Assembly: GCA_937952395.1 (NCBI GenBank)
Contig: CALFYV010000090.1
Coordinates: 1 to 64,000 of the forward strand
Reading direction: 5' to 3'
Length of the DNA: 64,000 bases
DNA from: an uncultured Bacteriovoracaceae bacterium
GTDB lineage: Bacteria > Bdellovibrionota > Bacteriovoracia > Bacteriovoracales > Bacteriovoracaceae
In this document: one piece after another, positions 40,417 to 48,986 of the stretch
Position numbering within the stretch: the stretch's first letter is position 1
How the letters are laid out: every line of letters starts with the position of its first letter
Made by a program: the position numbers and the translations under genes
Notes under the pieces: generated by a model
What the model was told of the DNA's origin: nothing
Databases searched by the model: none
Seen by the model: the letters and a program-made list of their open reading frames with translations, nothing else

Positions 40417-40671
40417 AACATTAATGTACATATCTCCAATTTTTACTCCTTTTATTTCACCATTTTTCCTAATTAAACCAATAACTTTATCAAAATCTGC
40501 CTTTCTTTTATCAGACTGATAATTTTTAAACCGGCTTACAGCAATTAAATAAATTGCCATTATAAAAACAATAAAACCAATTGTTGTATTAGTTGTTGTG
40601 ATTAACAATGCTAGAACAGCAATCGTTATTTCTATAATTAAAGTCACAATTCTTTCAATTTTTTGAATCAT
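40414..40671 (-). CDS. two-span membrane protein
   Basis: 85 residues. Two hydrophobic segments (IVTLIIEITIAVLALLITTT and IGFIVFIMAIYLIAV) are joined by a short TNTT loop and followed by a basic soluble tail. Function unknown; superinfection immunity or lysis roles are possible. Confidence 0.6.
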   Translation of the reverse strand: MIQKIERIVTLIIEITIAVLALLITTTNTTIGFIVFIMAIYLIAVSRFKNYQSDKRKADFDKVIGLIRKNGEIKGVKIGDMYINV

Positions 40672-40748
40672 TTCTTTATTATATCATCTATTTCAACTAA
40701 ATCAACAAATAAAAAGTGAGTTTATTATTCATATTTATGAATATTTAA

Positions 40749-40756
40749 CATAGATA
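40749..40756 (+). promoter_or_regulatory. late-promoter-like box CATAGATA, 4 bases before ATG
   Basis: CATAGATA-ctac-ATG (40761). The -ctac- linker equals that at 59943-59946. Confidence 0.5.
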
Positions 40757-40760
40757 CTAC

Positions 40761-41945
40761 ATGAAAAAAAGAACTACTGAAGAGGTTAGAAAATACTTTG
40801 CCAAACAAGGCTGCGAATTATTGAGCGAATATACCGGGGCTAAAAACAAACTAACTTACAAATGTACTTGCGGCAACATAAGCACAACAATTTGGAGCAA
40901 TTTTATCAAAGGACACAGATGTGGTTTATGTAAAAAATCTGGTCCGAAAAAGAAAAGGAGTGTCGAGGAAGTTAAACAAATTTTTAAGGAAAGAGGATGT
41001 GAATTTCTTGATAAGGAGTTTGTTAACTCAAATTATAAACACAACTACAAATGCAAGTGTGGGTATTTAGGCAAAATAACTTTTGCTGGATTTTTTCGAC
41101 AAAATCAAAATTGTTTTAATTGTGGAATTGAAAAAAACAACAAAAAAAACAAAGAAAAAAACAAAGAAATGCAAAATAAAGTTAAAAAATATTTTGAAAA
41201 ACATAATTGTCAATTATTAGATGTTTATGTTAAATATAATATAAAAATGAATTATATTTGTAGTTGCGGACGCCAGTCAAAAATAGATTGGGATCATTTT
41301 AAAAGAGGACAAAGATGCGGATTTTGTAGCTCCAAAGGAAGAGTTAAAAAATACACGATAGAAGAAGTACATAAAATTTTTAAAGAGCGTGGTTGTGAAT
41401 TTTTAGATAAAGAGTATAAAAATTCAGATTATAAACACAATTACAAATGTAAATGTGGCAACTTGGCTAAAATAAGTCTTCATGCATTTGTGCATCAAAA
41501 CCAATATTGTTATAAGTGTGGAATAGAAAAACAAAAAGGACCAAATGCTTATAATTGGATAACAGATCGAGAAGAAGAAAAAGACAGAAGGTTGTTTAGA
41601 AAAAAATGCTATAAAATATTAGAACACACCTACAACATGGTAGGCTCCAAGAAAAAAGATCGCACTCACAAAATATTAGGTTATTCTCCACAAGATTTGA
41701 GAAACCATATTGAAAAACATCCTAATTATAAAGATTTAAAAAATCAAACATGGCATCTTGATCACATCTTCCCAATCTATGCATTTTTAGAATATGGCAT
41801 AACTGATCCAAAATTGATTAATTCATTAGATAATTTACAACCTTTATCAGGCTCCGAAAATAGTAGCAAATGCAATAAATATAAAAAGAGAGATTTTGAA
41901 AAATGGTTGGCCAACAAAGGAGTCAACTTAAAGGAATGTAAATGA
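40761..41945 (+). CDS. HNH endonuclease with four zinc modules
   Basis: 394 residues. Four modules of about 58 residues each contain KCxCG and CGxC: CTCGN/CGLC, CKCGY/CGIE, CSCGR/CGFC, CKCGN/CGIE. Modules 2 and 4 are nearly the same, as are 1 and 3 in outline, so a two-module block was duplicated. The C-terminus has the HNH core WHLDHIFPIYAF...LDNLQPLSGSENSSK, homologous to the gene at 29627. Probably a homing endonuclease inserted upstream of the neck gene at 41942 (4-base overlap). Confidence 0.85.
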   Translation: MKKRTTEEVRKYFAKQGCELLSEYTGAKNKLTYKCTCGNISTTIWSNFIKGHRCGLCKKSGPKKKRSVEEVKQIFKERGCEFLDKEFVNSNYKHNYKCKCGYLGKITFAGFFRQNQNCFNCGIEKNNKKNKEKNKEMQNKVKKYFEKHNCQLLDVYVKYNIKMNYICSCGRQSKIDWDHFKRGQRCGFCSSKGRVKKYTIEEVHKIFKERGCEFLDKEYKNSDYKHNYKCKCGNLAKISLHAFVHQNQYCYKCGIEKQKGPNAYNWITDREEEKDRRLFRKKCYKILEHTYNMVGSKKKDRTHKILGYSPQDLRNHIEKHPNYKDLKNQTWHLDHIFPIYAFLEYGITDPKLINSLDNLQPLSGSENSSKCNKYKKRDFEKWLANKGVNLKECK

Positions 41946-42487
41946 GCCTACTCACTCCCGATGGACGCCCGTATAAAACTTTCGGGAGTTTACAAGTATA
42001 TCAACCGGATGCAGAAAATCCGCAAATAAAATTATTTAACTTATGGGATGAAGATACTATAAGAAGCTTCGGCTCTCCTTTATACTACTACGAAGTTTTT
42101 ATTTCACCTGGTGAGATAGACACAACTTATATTGAAGCTAGAGGAAAAATATATTCAAATCACCCAGTAGAAATTTGGGCTGTGTATGAACCACTTCCAT
42201 CTCAAAATTATCAAAATCAATGGGGCATAGAATCACTTAATGAAATGGTATTTGAATGCAATGCTCAAGCAGTAATTAAAGCAATTGGTCATATGCCAAA
42301 AATTGGCTCAAGAATATATTCACCACATCTTGGAGAAAACTGGAAAGTGGTGCAGAGAAATTTAGGCGAATTTAAAATGTGGAGTGCATTAAGAGTTCAA
42401 TTAATCGCCCAGCAGTTTCAGGAAAGTGCTACTACTTCTGGCGGGCGTGTTACAGAATCTAAACCCGATATACCAAAATCAATTTAG
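41942..42487 (+). CDS. probable gp14-like neck protein
   Basis: 181 residues, lying between gp13-like and gp15-like genes as gp14 does in T4. MSLLTPDGRPYKTF opens it. LYYYEVFISPGEIDTTYIEARGKIYSNHPVEIWAVYEP and KIGSRIYSPHLGENWKVVQR...QLIAQQFQES fit the general outline of T4-type neck proteins. The synteny is stronger than the sequence match. Shares its opening with 32003. Confidence 0.45.
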   Translation: MSLLTPDGRPYKTFGSLQVYQPDAENPQIKLFNLWDEDTIRSFGSPLYYYEVFISPGEIDTTYIEARGKIYSNHPVEIWAVYEPLPSQNYQNQWGIESLNEMVFECNAQAVIKAIGHMPKIGSRIYSPHLGENWKVVQRNLGEFKMWSALRVQLIAQQFQESATTSGGRVTESKPDIPKSI

Positions 42488-42495
42488 GAGGAAAT

Positions 42496-42891
42496 ATGAA
42501 AAAGTTTAATGAATGGCAAGCTGAGGTCAACGAACATTTAGACCCAGATGTATTAAGAGAAAAAGTAAATGATTTAGCACATCAACTTCATTTAGAACTT
42601 CAATCCTTTCAAGGCGACAGATTTGAAGGATTTTTAGAGTTAACTGGTGCTGTGCATAACTTAAGAAGAGTCTTAGCTGGTCTAGAAACTGATACTTTAG
42701 ATGACATGCCTCAATATATTACTTCAGAAGATTGTGGCGAGCCGCACAAGCCCAGAAAAATGAAGAAAATCAATCACAAAGAAGTAACTTCTAAAGGTGT
42801 TCGTAAAGGTGAGAAAGATTTATCTAAAGATTACAAAGGACATCTTGCTTCTAATGGAGACGAGGAGCCTTTTAAAGTTTTGAAAAAATAG
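42496..42891 (+). CDS. 131-residue protein with shared N-terminal motif
   Basis: Begins MKKFNEWQAEVNEHL, close to the shared peptide. AGGAGGAAAT lies before the ATG. Helical middle (LREKVNDLAHQLHLELQSFQGDRFEGFLELTGAVHNL) and a Lys-rich C-terminus. Likely a small virion protein. Confidence 0.6.
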   Translation: MKKFNEWQAEVNEHLDPDVLREKVNDLAHQLHLELQSFQGDRFEGFLELTGAVHNLRRVLAGLETDTLDDMPQYITSEDCGEPHKPRKMKKINHKEVTSKGVRKGEKDLSKDYKGHLASNGDEEPFKVLKK

Positions 42892-42991
42892 TATCATCAT
42901 ATTGTTGATATTTAGGAACTTTCCAAAACATGCGATAAGGAAGCTTGGGCTTTTTTAGCAAGTCATTGACTTCTAAAACAAGAGTTGGCAT
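42872..42991 (-). CDS. possible 39-residue protein
   Basis: Read directly: ATG at 42989-42991, TAA at 42872-42874, overlapping the stop of the upstream minus gene by 29 bases and the convergent gene by 20. It encodes MPTLVLEVNDLLKKPKLPYRMFWKVPKYQQY with a short acidic end. The lack of a strong ribosome site makes it tentative. Confidence 0.4.
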   Translation of the reverse strand: MPTLVLEVNDLLKKPKLPYRMFWKVPKYQQYDDTIFSKL

Positions 42992-43844
42992 CCTTGTTTT
43001 GTTCTTCTTTATTTTGAAATGTTTCATTTTTAATGAATTTCCCGAGTTGTTTAATGTTTGGTGGGTCTGGGTGTATATTTTTTAATGCTTCATCTAGTGC
43101 GGCATCACCGCCGTTGTTGTGCATGATAAGCATTTGTTTATATTTATCATCAAATTGATTGTTTTCGTGGTCGTTCCATACATGTTTGCAAATACTTGAA
43201 TTCTTTTTAACCTGTGCGTTTTGAAAAGACAGGTGATGCAATTTTTTATCTCTTTCATGTCTTTTCTTTCTTTCTTCTGCATTCATTTTTTGTAGATCAT
43301 ATTTGACCTTCTCGGAAACAATTAAAAACTGTCCGTAGGGCTCATCATGTCTAAAAATATGTGTGGTTCCTTCAGATGGCATTTTAAAAACTACAAAAAA
43401 TACACGACTCCACCAAGAACGAATATGACCGGGCACTAATAAAGGACATGTTTCTGTATGATCTGTAAAATATCTTGGATGTGGTTCTAATCTTATTACA
43501 TGTTCATCGGGCGGTTGAACATCGAGTAAAGAACTCATGCCATAATGTCCTGGTGCGAAGTGAGAAAAAGGTATTTTCCCTGTTTCCGACCATTCTATTT
43601 CTTTTCCATCTTGCATTGGTTGGAAAGTTATTTTTGAATTTTTGTTTATCACATGAACTTCTGTTTTGAACGAATACCTTAGTTCAAGCCCATAGGTAGA
43701 GGCTTCTACAAAAGGGATGCAGTGCCATGGTTGTGGAGTGCAGCCGTCGCTGTGATCGTGGTGATCTCCAGCCCAGCCAGGAATCTCCAATTTAACTGGT
43801 TTGGGAGGGATGCCATATGTTCTATATTTTACTTTTATATTCAT
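42963..43844 (-). CDS. conserved hypothetical protein (DUF6065-like)
   Basis: 293 residues. IPGWAGDHHDHSDGCTPQPWHCIPFVEASTYGLELRYSF is a pattern I recall from the DUF6065 family of phage and bacterial proteins of unknown function. Residues about 100-190 contain LEPHPRYFTD and GHIRSWWSRVFFVVFKMP. The C-terminal third is charged and helical. No catalytic motif seen. Confidence 0.6.
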   Translation of the reverse strand: MNIKVKYRTYGIPPKPVKLEIPGWAGDHHDHSDGCTPQPWHCIPFVEASTYGLELRYSFKTEVHVINKNSKITFQPMQDGKEIEWSETGKIPFSHFAPGHYGMSSLLDVQPPDEHVIRLEPHPRYFTDHTETCPLLVPGHIRSWWSRVFFVVFKMPSEGTTHIFRHDEPYGQFLIVSEKVKYDLQKMNAEERKKRHERDKKLHHLSFQNAQVKKNSSICKHVWNDHENNQFDDKYKQMLIMHNNGGDAALDEALKNIHPDPPNIKQLGKFIKNETFQNKEEQNKDANSCFRSQ

Positions 43845-43865
43845 TTAAACTCTTACTTTATTAAA

Positions 43866-43873
43866 CATAGATA
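43866..43873 (+). promoter_or_regulatory. late-promoter-like box CATAGATA before the tail operon
   Basis: It is 25 bases upstream of the TTG start of the gp15-like gene, so here a leader with ACGGAGATAAG ribosome site fits between. Likely drives the tail genes. Confidence 0.5.
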
Positions 43874-43898
43874 AAATATTATAGTAAACGGAGATAAG

Positions 43899-44831
43899 TT
43901 GCCAAAGATATTCAGCCTAGGAAATCACAACTTTAAATCGCCTAATGAATGTGGTGATTTAAGCCCTGTAACAGCGGACCTACGTGAGAAGAACAGCACA
44001 TTTTGCGATCCACATCAACCTGATCCTTGCCAAGAGGTAGGTCGCAAAAAAAAGTTCGGAGAAAAGGTTGATTGTGATCCTTTGCAATCAGGTGCTATTG
44101 TCAATGATGTAACCAAACCTGCTCGCAATGTAATTAACAGGTATTCTAAATCTATCCGAGGTTCTGACGAGGGTATGTTAGACCTTTTCAGCAATCTTGT
44201 TGTGATAGACGAAGATAGCAAAGTTTGGCCGGTTCCTATCATTTGGGGCACTCAAGAAAGAGCAGCAGCTTATGTTCTTCAAAACAACATGAGAAAAGAC
44301 AACACATTGGTTGTTGATCGTCTTCCCTTGCCTTTACTAGCCATTCATTCTTCTGATGTCAAGTTTGCCAGAGAAAGATATATTTATCACAAAGCTCAAA
44401 GTTTTCTCAAGGAAGATAAAACATACAGACATGTTCAAGAATTGAAACCAAAAGACACGGTTTTTGGAATATCGATGGGTGTTCCAGTGGATATTAGCTA
44501 CTCATTATATGCCTGGACTTTGTATATAGAAGACATGAATCAGTTATTGGAGCAAATAGTTCCAAAATTAACACCTATGGCATATATAAGGGTGCAAGGT
44601 ATACCTTGGGAGATTGGTGTTACTTTAGACTCGATAGCTAATAACATTGACTTCGAACCTGGGGATAAGAAAGAGAGGGTTATAAAGTATAAGTTTGACA
44701 TGACAGTACAGACATTTATTTCACAGCCTATAACTAGAAATAAAACAGTATTGAAAATTAAAACTGACTTTCATAATTCGATTGATGCGTCTGAAGTGAT
44801 TGATGTTTTTAACAGAGATGAGGTCGAATAA
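43899..44831 (+). CDS. gp15-like tail sheath stabiliser/completion protein
   Basis: 310 residues with a TTG start, supported by GGAG seven bases upstream. VWPVPIIWGTQERAAAYVLQNNMRKDNTLVVDRLPLPLLAIHSSDVKFARER and YSLYAWTLYIEDMNQLLEQIVPKLTPMAYIRV fit T4 gp15, which caps the tail tube and sheath and joins the neck. It heads the sheath-tube operon, as in T4. Confidence 0.75.
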   Translation: MPKIFSLGNHNFKSPNECGDLSPVTADLREKNSTFCDPHQPDPCQEVGRKKKFGEKVDCDPLQSGAIVNDVTKPARNVINRYSKSIRGSDEGMLDLFSNLVVIDEDSKVWPVPIIWGTQERAAAYVLQNNMRKDNTLVVDRLPLPLLAIHSSDVKFARERYIYHKAQSFLKEDKTYRHVQELKPKDTVFGISMGVPVDISYSLYAWTLYIEDMNQLLEQIVPKLTPMAYIRVQGIPWEIGVTLDSIANNIDFEPGDKKERVIKYKFDMTVQTFISQPITRNKTVLKIKTDFHNSIDASEVIDVFNRDEVE

Positions 44832-44833
44832 AC

Positions 44834-45082
44834 ATGATTGAGATTACCAACATAACAAAAGGGCCTATTCAATTAATCGTTAAATCATTAGGAAAAAAAA
44901 GAGAATACAATAAAAATGCAGAAAATAAGATAAAAGGCAAGGCGATAACAGTTGTAAATATCCCAGGAATAGGATCAGGAAAAAATATCTATCTCTTGGA
45001 AGATGAAAGATATACCGACTATATAGATCGTGCTGAGAAAGCAGGATTTATAAAACAAAGAAAAGTTACAGGTTTAAAATAA
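44834..45082 (+). CDS. small protein between gp15-like and sheath genes
   Basis: 82 residues, starting 2 bases after the previous stop. Small beta-rich domain (IEITNITKGPIQLIVKSLG...KAITVVNIPGIGSGKNIYLLEDE) and a basic end. The context says tail assembly; no family recognised. Confidence 0.6.
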   Translation: MIEITNITKGPIQLIVKSLGKKREYNKNAENKIKGKAITVVNIPGIGSGKNIYLLEDERYTDYIDRAEKAGFIKQRKVTGLK

Positions 45083-45101
45083 AGAGTAAAGGGAGAATAA
45101 C

Positions 45102-47519
45102 ATGGCTATATTGAGGGGTTTTCCACCTTCCAACACGATCTCACCGGGCGTTCGTATTGCTGAAAATGATCAGAGTTTCATAAGCCCAGAACAAACTTTT
45201 CACAGAGCCGGTTTGGTGGGATTTGCCAGCAAGGGACCAATTAACATCCCGACTCTAGTTCAAACAGCAAGACAATTACATACAATATTTGGTTATCCTC
45301 ACCCTGATACCAGTGATCCTTACTTGATCTATGCAGCCGAGCAGTATTTGCTAGTTGCCAATGAACTTTATGTGGTAAGAGTGGCTGACGAAGAGGCCGT
45401 AAGTGATGAGCGTGCCGTGTATGCCAGCAAAGACGTTCCGGTAGCAGGCGGAGAAATTATCATTCAATCTGATACTGCTGGCCCTTACACTTTTGAATCG
45501 GATTCATTTTTCAAATGGAAGCTTAATGGTGTTCTAGCTTCTAAAACACTAATGGTTCCAGATGATGCATATACCACAACCGAACTTGTAGCTGCTTTAA
45601 ATACACAATTAGTTTCTTCAGTTGATGGAATTCAATTCTTTGTTGGAACTGGTGACAAAATTGGTGTTAGCACCACTTTCTCTTTCGGACCTGATTCGTC
45701 CTTGGAATTAGTGAGTGTTCAAAACGCCATTTATGGCCCAGCCAACGGAAGCACAGCCCCAGGTTTCAGTGGTGTTTCTGGTTTAGGAACCTCGATGACT
45801 CAAGGTTCAAGCACCAGTGGAAATGATGGATACAGTGCTGGTTATACCGTAGCGGGCACATGGGACTTCACAAGTCAAACAAACTTAAATCTTCTAGTTG
45901 TTGTTGATGGAACAGATAACGTATTAATTGACAACGTTGTCCAGACCGTTGACTTAGATGATCTAGAAGGTCTATCCAACTCGACCGAAGACATTGTAAA
46001 CGAGATTAACTCACAAATTACCGCTGGAACTATCCCTGGCGGTTTTTATGCAGTTGGTGGCGGTGTTACAGATGGTCCTGAAATTGACGGTGTAACTTTA
46101 GACTTATCATCTCACCCATTTGTAAATGCTGACAACGTAACTTTAGCCACTTTACACCATGGTAAAGACGCCAAAATTTTAGTAAAGAGTGACTCAACGG
46201 CTTTTGCAATCTTTGATTTCGACGGATTAACTGGTGGTGGAACAAGCCCAAGCGGAACCACAGGCGATGCTGATATCGAAGAATTGGCAATCGTGGTTGG
46301 CAGCACAGTTTCTAGCACCAACAGCTTTACATTAACTGCCGATTCTCCAGGCATTGAAGGAAATAACACCCAAGTTGTAATTACAAATGATATTAGAGAG
46401 GGAGTTTTTACACTAGATGTATTCTCCAACGGTGACGGCGTAGAATCTTGGGGCAACTTAACCAAAGATGCTACAAGCACTTATTATGTCTCGACATTCT
46501 TGACATTAACTTCTAATTTCATCCGTGCGGTAGACAATACTTCTACTGCTGCACCTCCTAAAAATGGAACTTATACATTAACAGGTGGAACCGATGGAAT
46601 TCCATCCGATCCAGATGATCAAGACGCATTATTGGTTGGAACAGATGTTGGTTTGACTGGTGTTTATGCTTTCAGTGAACCAGAACAAATTGATATCGAC
46701 TTAATTGCCTGTCCAGGCCACTCTAGCACGGCTGTAATTAACGCTTTAATTAGCGTATGTCAAGATTACCGAGCAGATGCCATGGCAATTATTGATCCAC
46801 CATTCGGATTAACAGTAAATGAAATCATACACTGGCAAAATGGTGTTCACCCACTAAATACAACTAGATTTGACAGCGATTTTGCTGCCTTGTATTGGCC
46901 ATGGGTTAAAATTGCCGACACATTTAACAACATTGATGTTTGGGCACCACCTTCTGGATCGGTTATGGCTGTTTATGCCAAGAGTGATCAGATTGCCGAG
47001 CCATGGTTTGCTCCTGCTGGTGTTGTTCGTGGTCAAGTTCCTGGCATTAGCGACGTGTTCGCACGTCCAACTTTGTCTGAAAGAGACTTGATGTATGGAA
47101 ACAGAAATGCCATCAACCCAATTGTTCAATTTAGTGACTTTGACGGTTTCTTGGTTTGGGGCCAAAAAACTCTTCAAAGAACACCAACAGCTTTGGATCG
47201 TGTCAACGTCAGAAGATTGATGTTTACTGCTGAGAAGAGAATTAGAAATGCCTCTCGCCAGCTATTGTTTGATCCAAACGACGAGATATTCAGAACAAAG
47301 TTTACTACGATTGCCAACTCGATTCTACGAGAGATTCAGATTGGCCGTGGTATCACTGACTTTGTGATTCTTGCAGATGAAACAATTAATACTCCTGATG
47401 TAATCGACAGAAACGAATTTAGAGCAAGAATTGGAATTATTCCAACTCGTGCTGTTGAATTTATCTTCATTGAGTTTAGCATCCTCAGAAGCGGAGTCGA
47501 TTTATCAGATAGTTTTTAA
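45102..47519 (+). CDS. tail sheath protein (gp18-like)
   Basis: 805 residues, longer than T4 gp18 (about 660). The N-terminus FPPSNTISPGVRIAENDQSF...RAGLVGFASKGPINIPTLVQTARQLHTIFGYP and the C-terminal block DRVNVRRLMFTAEKRIRNASRQLLFDPND...RNEFRARIGIIPTRAVEFIFIEF are hallmark sheath motifs. The middle (about 150-480) is a Gly/Ser/Thr-rich insertion, probably surface-exposed domains. It contracts to drive DNA injection. Confidence 0.9.
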   Translation: MAILRGFPPSNTISPGVRIAENDQSFISPEQTFHRAGLVGFASKGPINIPTLVQTARQLHTIFGYPHPDTSDPYLIYAAEQYLLVANELYVVRVADEEAVSDERAVYASKDVPVAGGEIIIQSDTAGPYTFESDSFFKWKLNGVLASKTLMVPDDAYTTTELVAALNTQLVSSVDGIQFFVGTGDKIGVSTTFSFGPDSSLELVSVQNAIYGPANGSTAPGFSGVSGLGTSMTQGSSTSGNDGYSAGYTVAGTWDFTSQTNLNLLVVVDGTDNVLIDNVVQTVDLDDLEGLSNSTEDIVNEINSQITAGTIPGGFYAVGGGVTDGPEIDGVTLDLSSHPFVNADNVTLATLHHGKDAKILVKSDSTAFAIFDFDGLTGGGTSPSGTTGDADIEELAIVVGSTVSSTNSFTLTADSPGIEGNNTQVVITNDIREGVFTLDVFSNGDGVESWGNLTKDATSTYYVSTFLTLTSNFIRAVDNTSTAAPPKNGTYTLTGGTDGIPSDPDDQDALLVGTDVGLTGVYAFSEPEQIDIDLIACPGHSSTAVINALISVCQDYRADAMAIIDPPFGLTVNEIIHWQNGVHPLNTTRFDSDFAALYWPWVKIADTFNNIDVWAPPSGSVMAVYAKSDQIAEPWFAPAGVVRGQVPGISDVFARPTLSERDLMYGNRNAINPIVQFSDFDGFLVWGQKTLQRTPTALDRVNVRRLMFTAEKRIRNASRQLLFDPNDEIFRTKFTTIANSILREIQIGRGITDFVILADETINTPDVIDRNEFRARIGIIPTRAVEFIFIEFSILRSGVDLSDSF

Positions 47520-47551
47520 AAATTAACGGTAAATAACCGCAAGGAGAAAAT

Positions 47552-48112
47552 ATGCCAGATATGGGAATTGGTTTGCTTGGAAACGCAAACTTAATCATTA
47601 AAAGAAAATTTAGATGGACGTTCCAAGTGACACGAGCCAATGGACAGGATATTCCGCCCAACTTTGTAAAATTAGCTGGTCGTCCCAATATTGAGATCGA
47701 AGAAGTAGAGCTTAACTATTTAAACGCCAAAAAATGGATTACTGGAAAAGCCTCTTGGCAGACAATTAATGTTACTTACATTGATGTTGCCTCGACTTTA
47801 AACCAGAACCTATGGAATTGGCTTGCTTCTTGTTATGACTTTACCGATCCTGTAAACCTTCACATGGGATCATCTCCTCAAGATTATGCCGGAACTGGTA
47901 TTTTGATTATGTATGATGGTTGTGGAACTCCGCTAGAACAGTGGACTCTACTAGACCTATGGCCAACTGGCATTAACTTTGGCGACGATCTAGATTATTC
48001 GTCATCTGACGAAGCACAAATCGAATTGACATTGAGATATTCCAATGTCCAATACCAGAGTCTATGCCCTGGATTTACACCAGTTGGCGTTTGCACACCT
48101 TGCGGTGCCTAA
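47552..48112 (+). CDS. tail tube protein (gp19-like)
   Basis: 186 residues, directly behind the sheath gene. IIKRKFRWTFQVTRANGQDIPPNFVKLAGRPNIEIEEVELNYLNAKKWITGKASWQTINVTYID fits T4 gp19; DLWPTGINFGDDLDYSSSDEAQIELTLRYSNVQY gives the C-terminal strands. Forms the inner tube. Followed by a terminator. Confidence 0.9.
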   Translation: MPDMGIGLLGNANLIIKRKFRWTFQVTRANGQDIPPNFVKLAGRPNIEIEEVELNYLNAKKWITGKASWQTINVTYIDVASTLNQNLWNWLASCYDFTDPVNLHMGSSPQDYAGTGILIMYDGCGTPLEQWTLLDLWPTGINFGDDLDYSSSDEAQIELTLRYSNVQYQSLCPGFTPVGVCTPCGA

Positions 48113-48131
48113 TTTGGAAATTAAATCGATT

Positions 48132-48162
48132 AAAAAGGCAACTTTTTTGGTTGCCTTTTCTT
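48132..48162 (+). terminator. intrinsic terminator after the tube gene
   Basis: AAAAGGCAAC, loop TTTTTTG, GTTGCCTTTT followed by C and T4: a 10-bp stem with T-run. Confidence 0.85.
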
Positions 48163-48180
48163 TTATAATATGGTGATTTT

Positions 48181-48699
48181 ATGCCTAGAATGGGATTTGA
48201 TTTTGGTTTAGAGGCTGCTGCTCTTTGTGCGAAACAAAAATTTCGTTGGTTGTTTATTATACCATCTATATCCGCCGATGGTATAAATTCTCTTCCTCCG
48301 CTCAAAGGTGCTCGACCCTCAGTGTCTTTTAAAGAAATTCAAGCAGAACATTTAAATGAAACTATTTCTTACCCAGGAAAGCCTGAATGGAAACCAGTTG
48401 ATTTAAGTCTTTATGATTTAAAAAAGAATATTCATCCTGTTTTTGGGTGGCTCCAACGATTGTACAACCCCGGCCCAGGCGAATGGAGCCCCCCATTAGA
48501 CAATGAATTTATCATAAGTGAAGCCTATTTAGAGCTTTATGATGGTTGTGGAGGTCTTTTAGAACGTTGGATTTTTGAGAATGTTTGGCCTAGTTCTGTT
48601 GATTTTGGCGAATTAGAGATGGGAGATTCGGAAATAGTCACCTGTGATTTATCTATAAAATATGCTCGTGCCTATATAAATCAAACCACAGATATTTAA
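48181..48699 (+). CDS. second tail-tube-like protein
   Basis: 172 residues. Same outline as the tube protein: KQKFRWLFIIPS, RPSVSFKEIQAEHLNETISYPGKPEWKPVDLSLYD, LYDGCGGLLERWIFENVWPSSVDFGELEMGDSEIVTCDLSIKY. A tube paralogue may initiate the tube on the baseplate, as T4 gp54 does. Confidence 0.75.
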   Translation: MPRMGFDFGLEAAALCAKQKFRWLFIIPSISADGINSLPPLKGARPSVSFKEIQAEHLNETISYPGKPEWKPVDLSLYDLKKNIHPVFGWLQRLYNPGPGEWSPPLDNEFIISEAYLELYDGCGGLLERWIFENVWPSSVDFGELEMGDSEIVTCDLSIKYARAYINQTTDI

Positions 48700-48710
48700 A
48701 AATTTTACAC

Positions 48711-48739
48711 TTGCGCTTAATTTTTAAATTCTATATAAT
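48711..48739 (+). promoter_or_regulatory. sigma70-like promoter
   Basis: TTGCGC (48711-48716), 17-base spacer, TATAAT (48734-48739), about 19 bases before ATG 48759. Confidence 0.7.
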
Positions 48740-48758
48740 ACACTAGAAAGGTTTGGTT

Positions 48759-48986
48759 ATGAATAAAAATTTACTCGAAATATTAGAACAAGAAGAATTA
48801 CTTCAAAAGCTAAGAGACGCCGGATATGGTGAGTTAATTGACACTTTGCTGTTAAACGAAACTTCTGTGTATACTAAGAGAGGTCGTCTTAACAAGTCTG
48901 GTGCCTGTAGGGTTTTAGGATGTAAAACAAAGCAATTAGAAGACGCTTTAGAAGAATGTCGTGAAATTTTAAAAGATTCTATCTAA
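48759..48986 (+). CDS. small putative DNA-binding protein
   Basis: 75 residues from ATG 48759 (GAAAGG upstream; an in-frame TTG six bases before is less likely). Acidic helix first, then TKRGRLNKSGACRVLGCKTKQLEDALEECREIL, an HTH-like segment. It has its own sigma70-like promoter and ends overlapping the late sigma factor gene by 4 bases. Perhaps an early regulator. Confidence 0.6.
   Translation: MNKNLLEILEQEELLQKLRDAGYGELIDTLLLNETSVYTKRGRLNKSGACRVLGCKTKQLEDALEECREILKDSI

Noticed and set aside
46066..46480. Minus-strand frames within the sheath gene
   Set aside because: Shadows of a Thr/Ser/Gly-rich coding region with clear sheath motifs on the plus strand.
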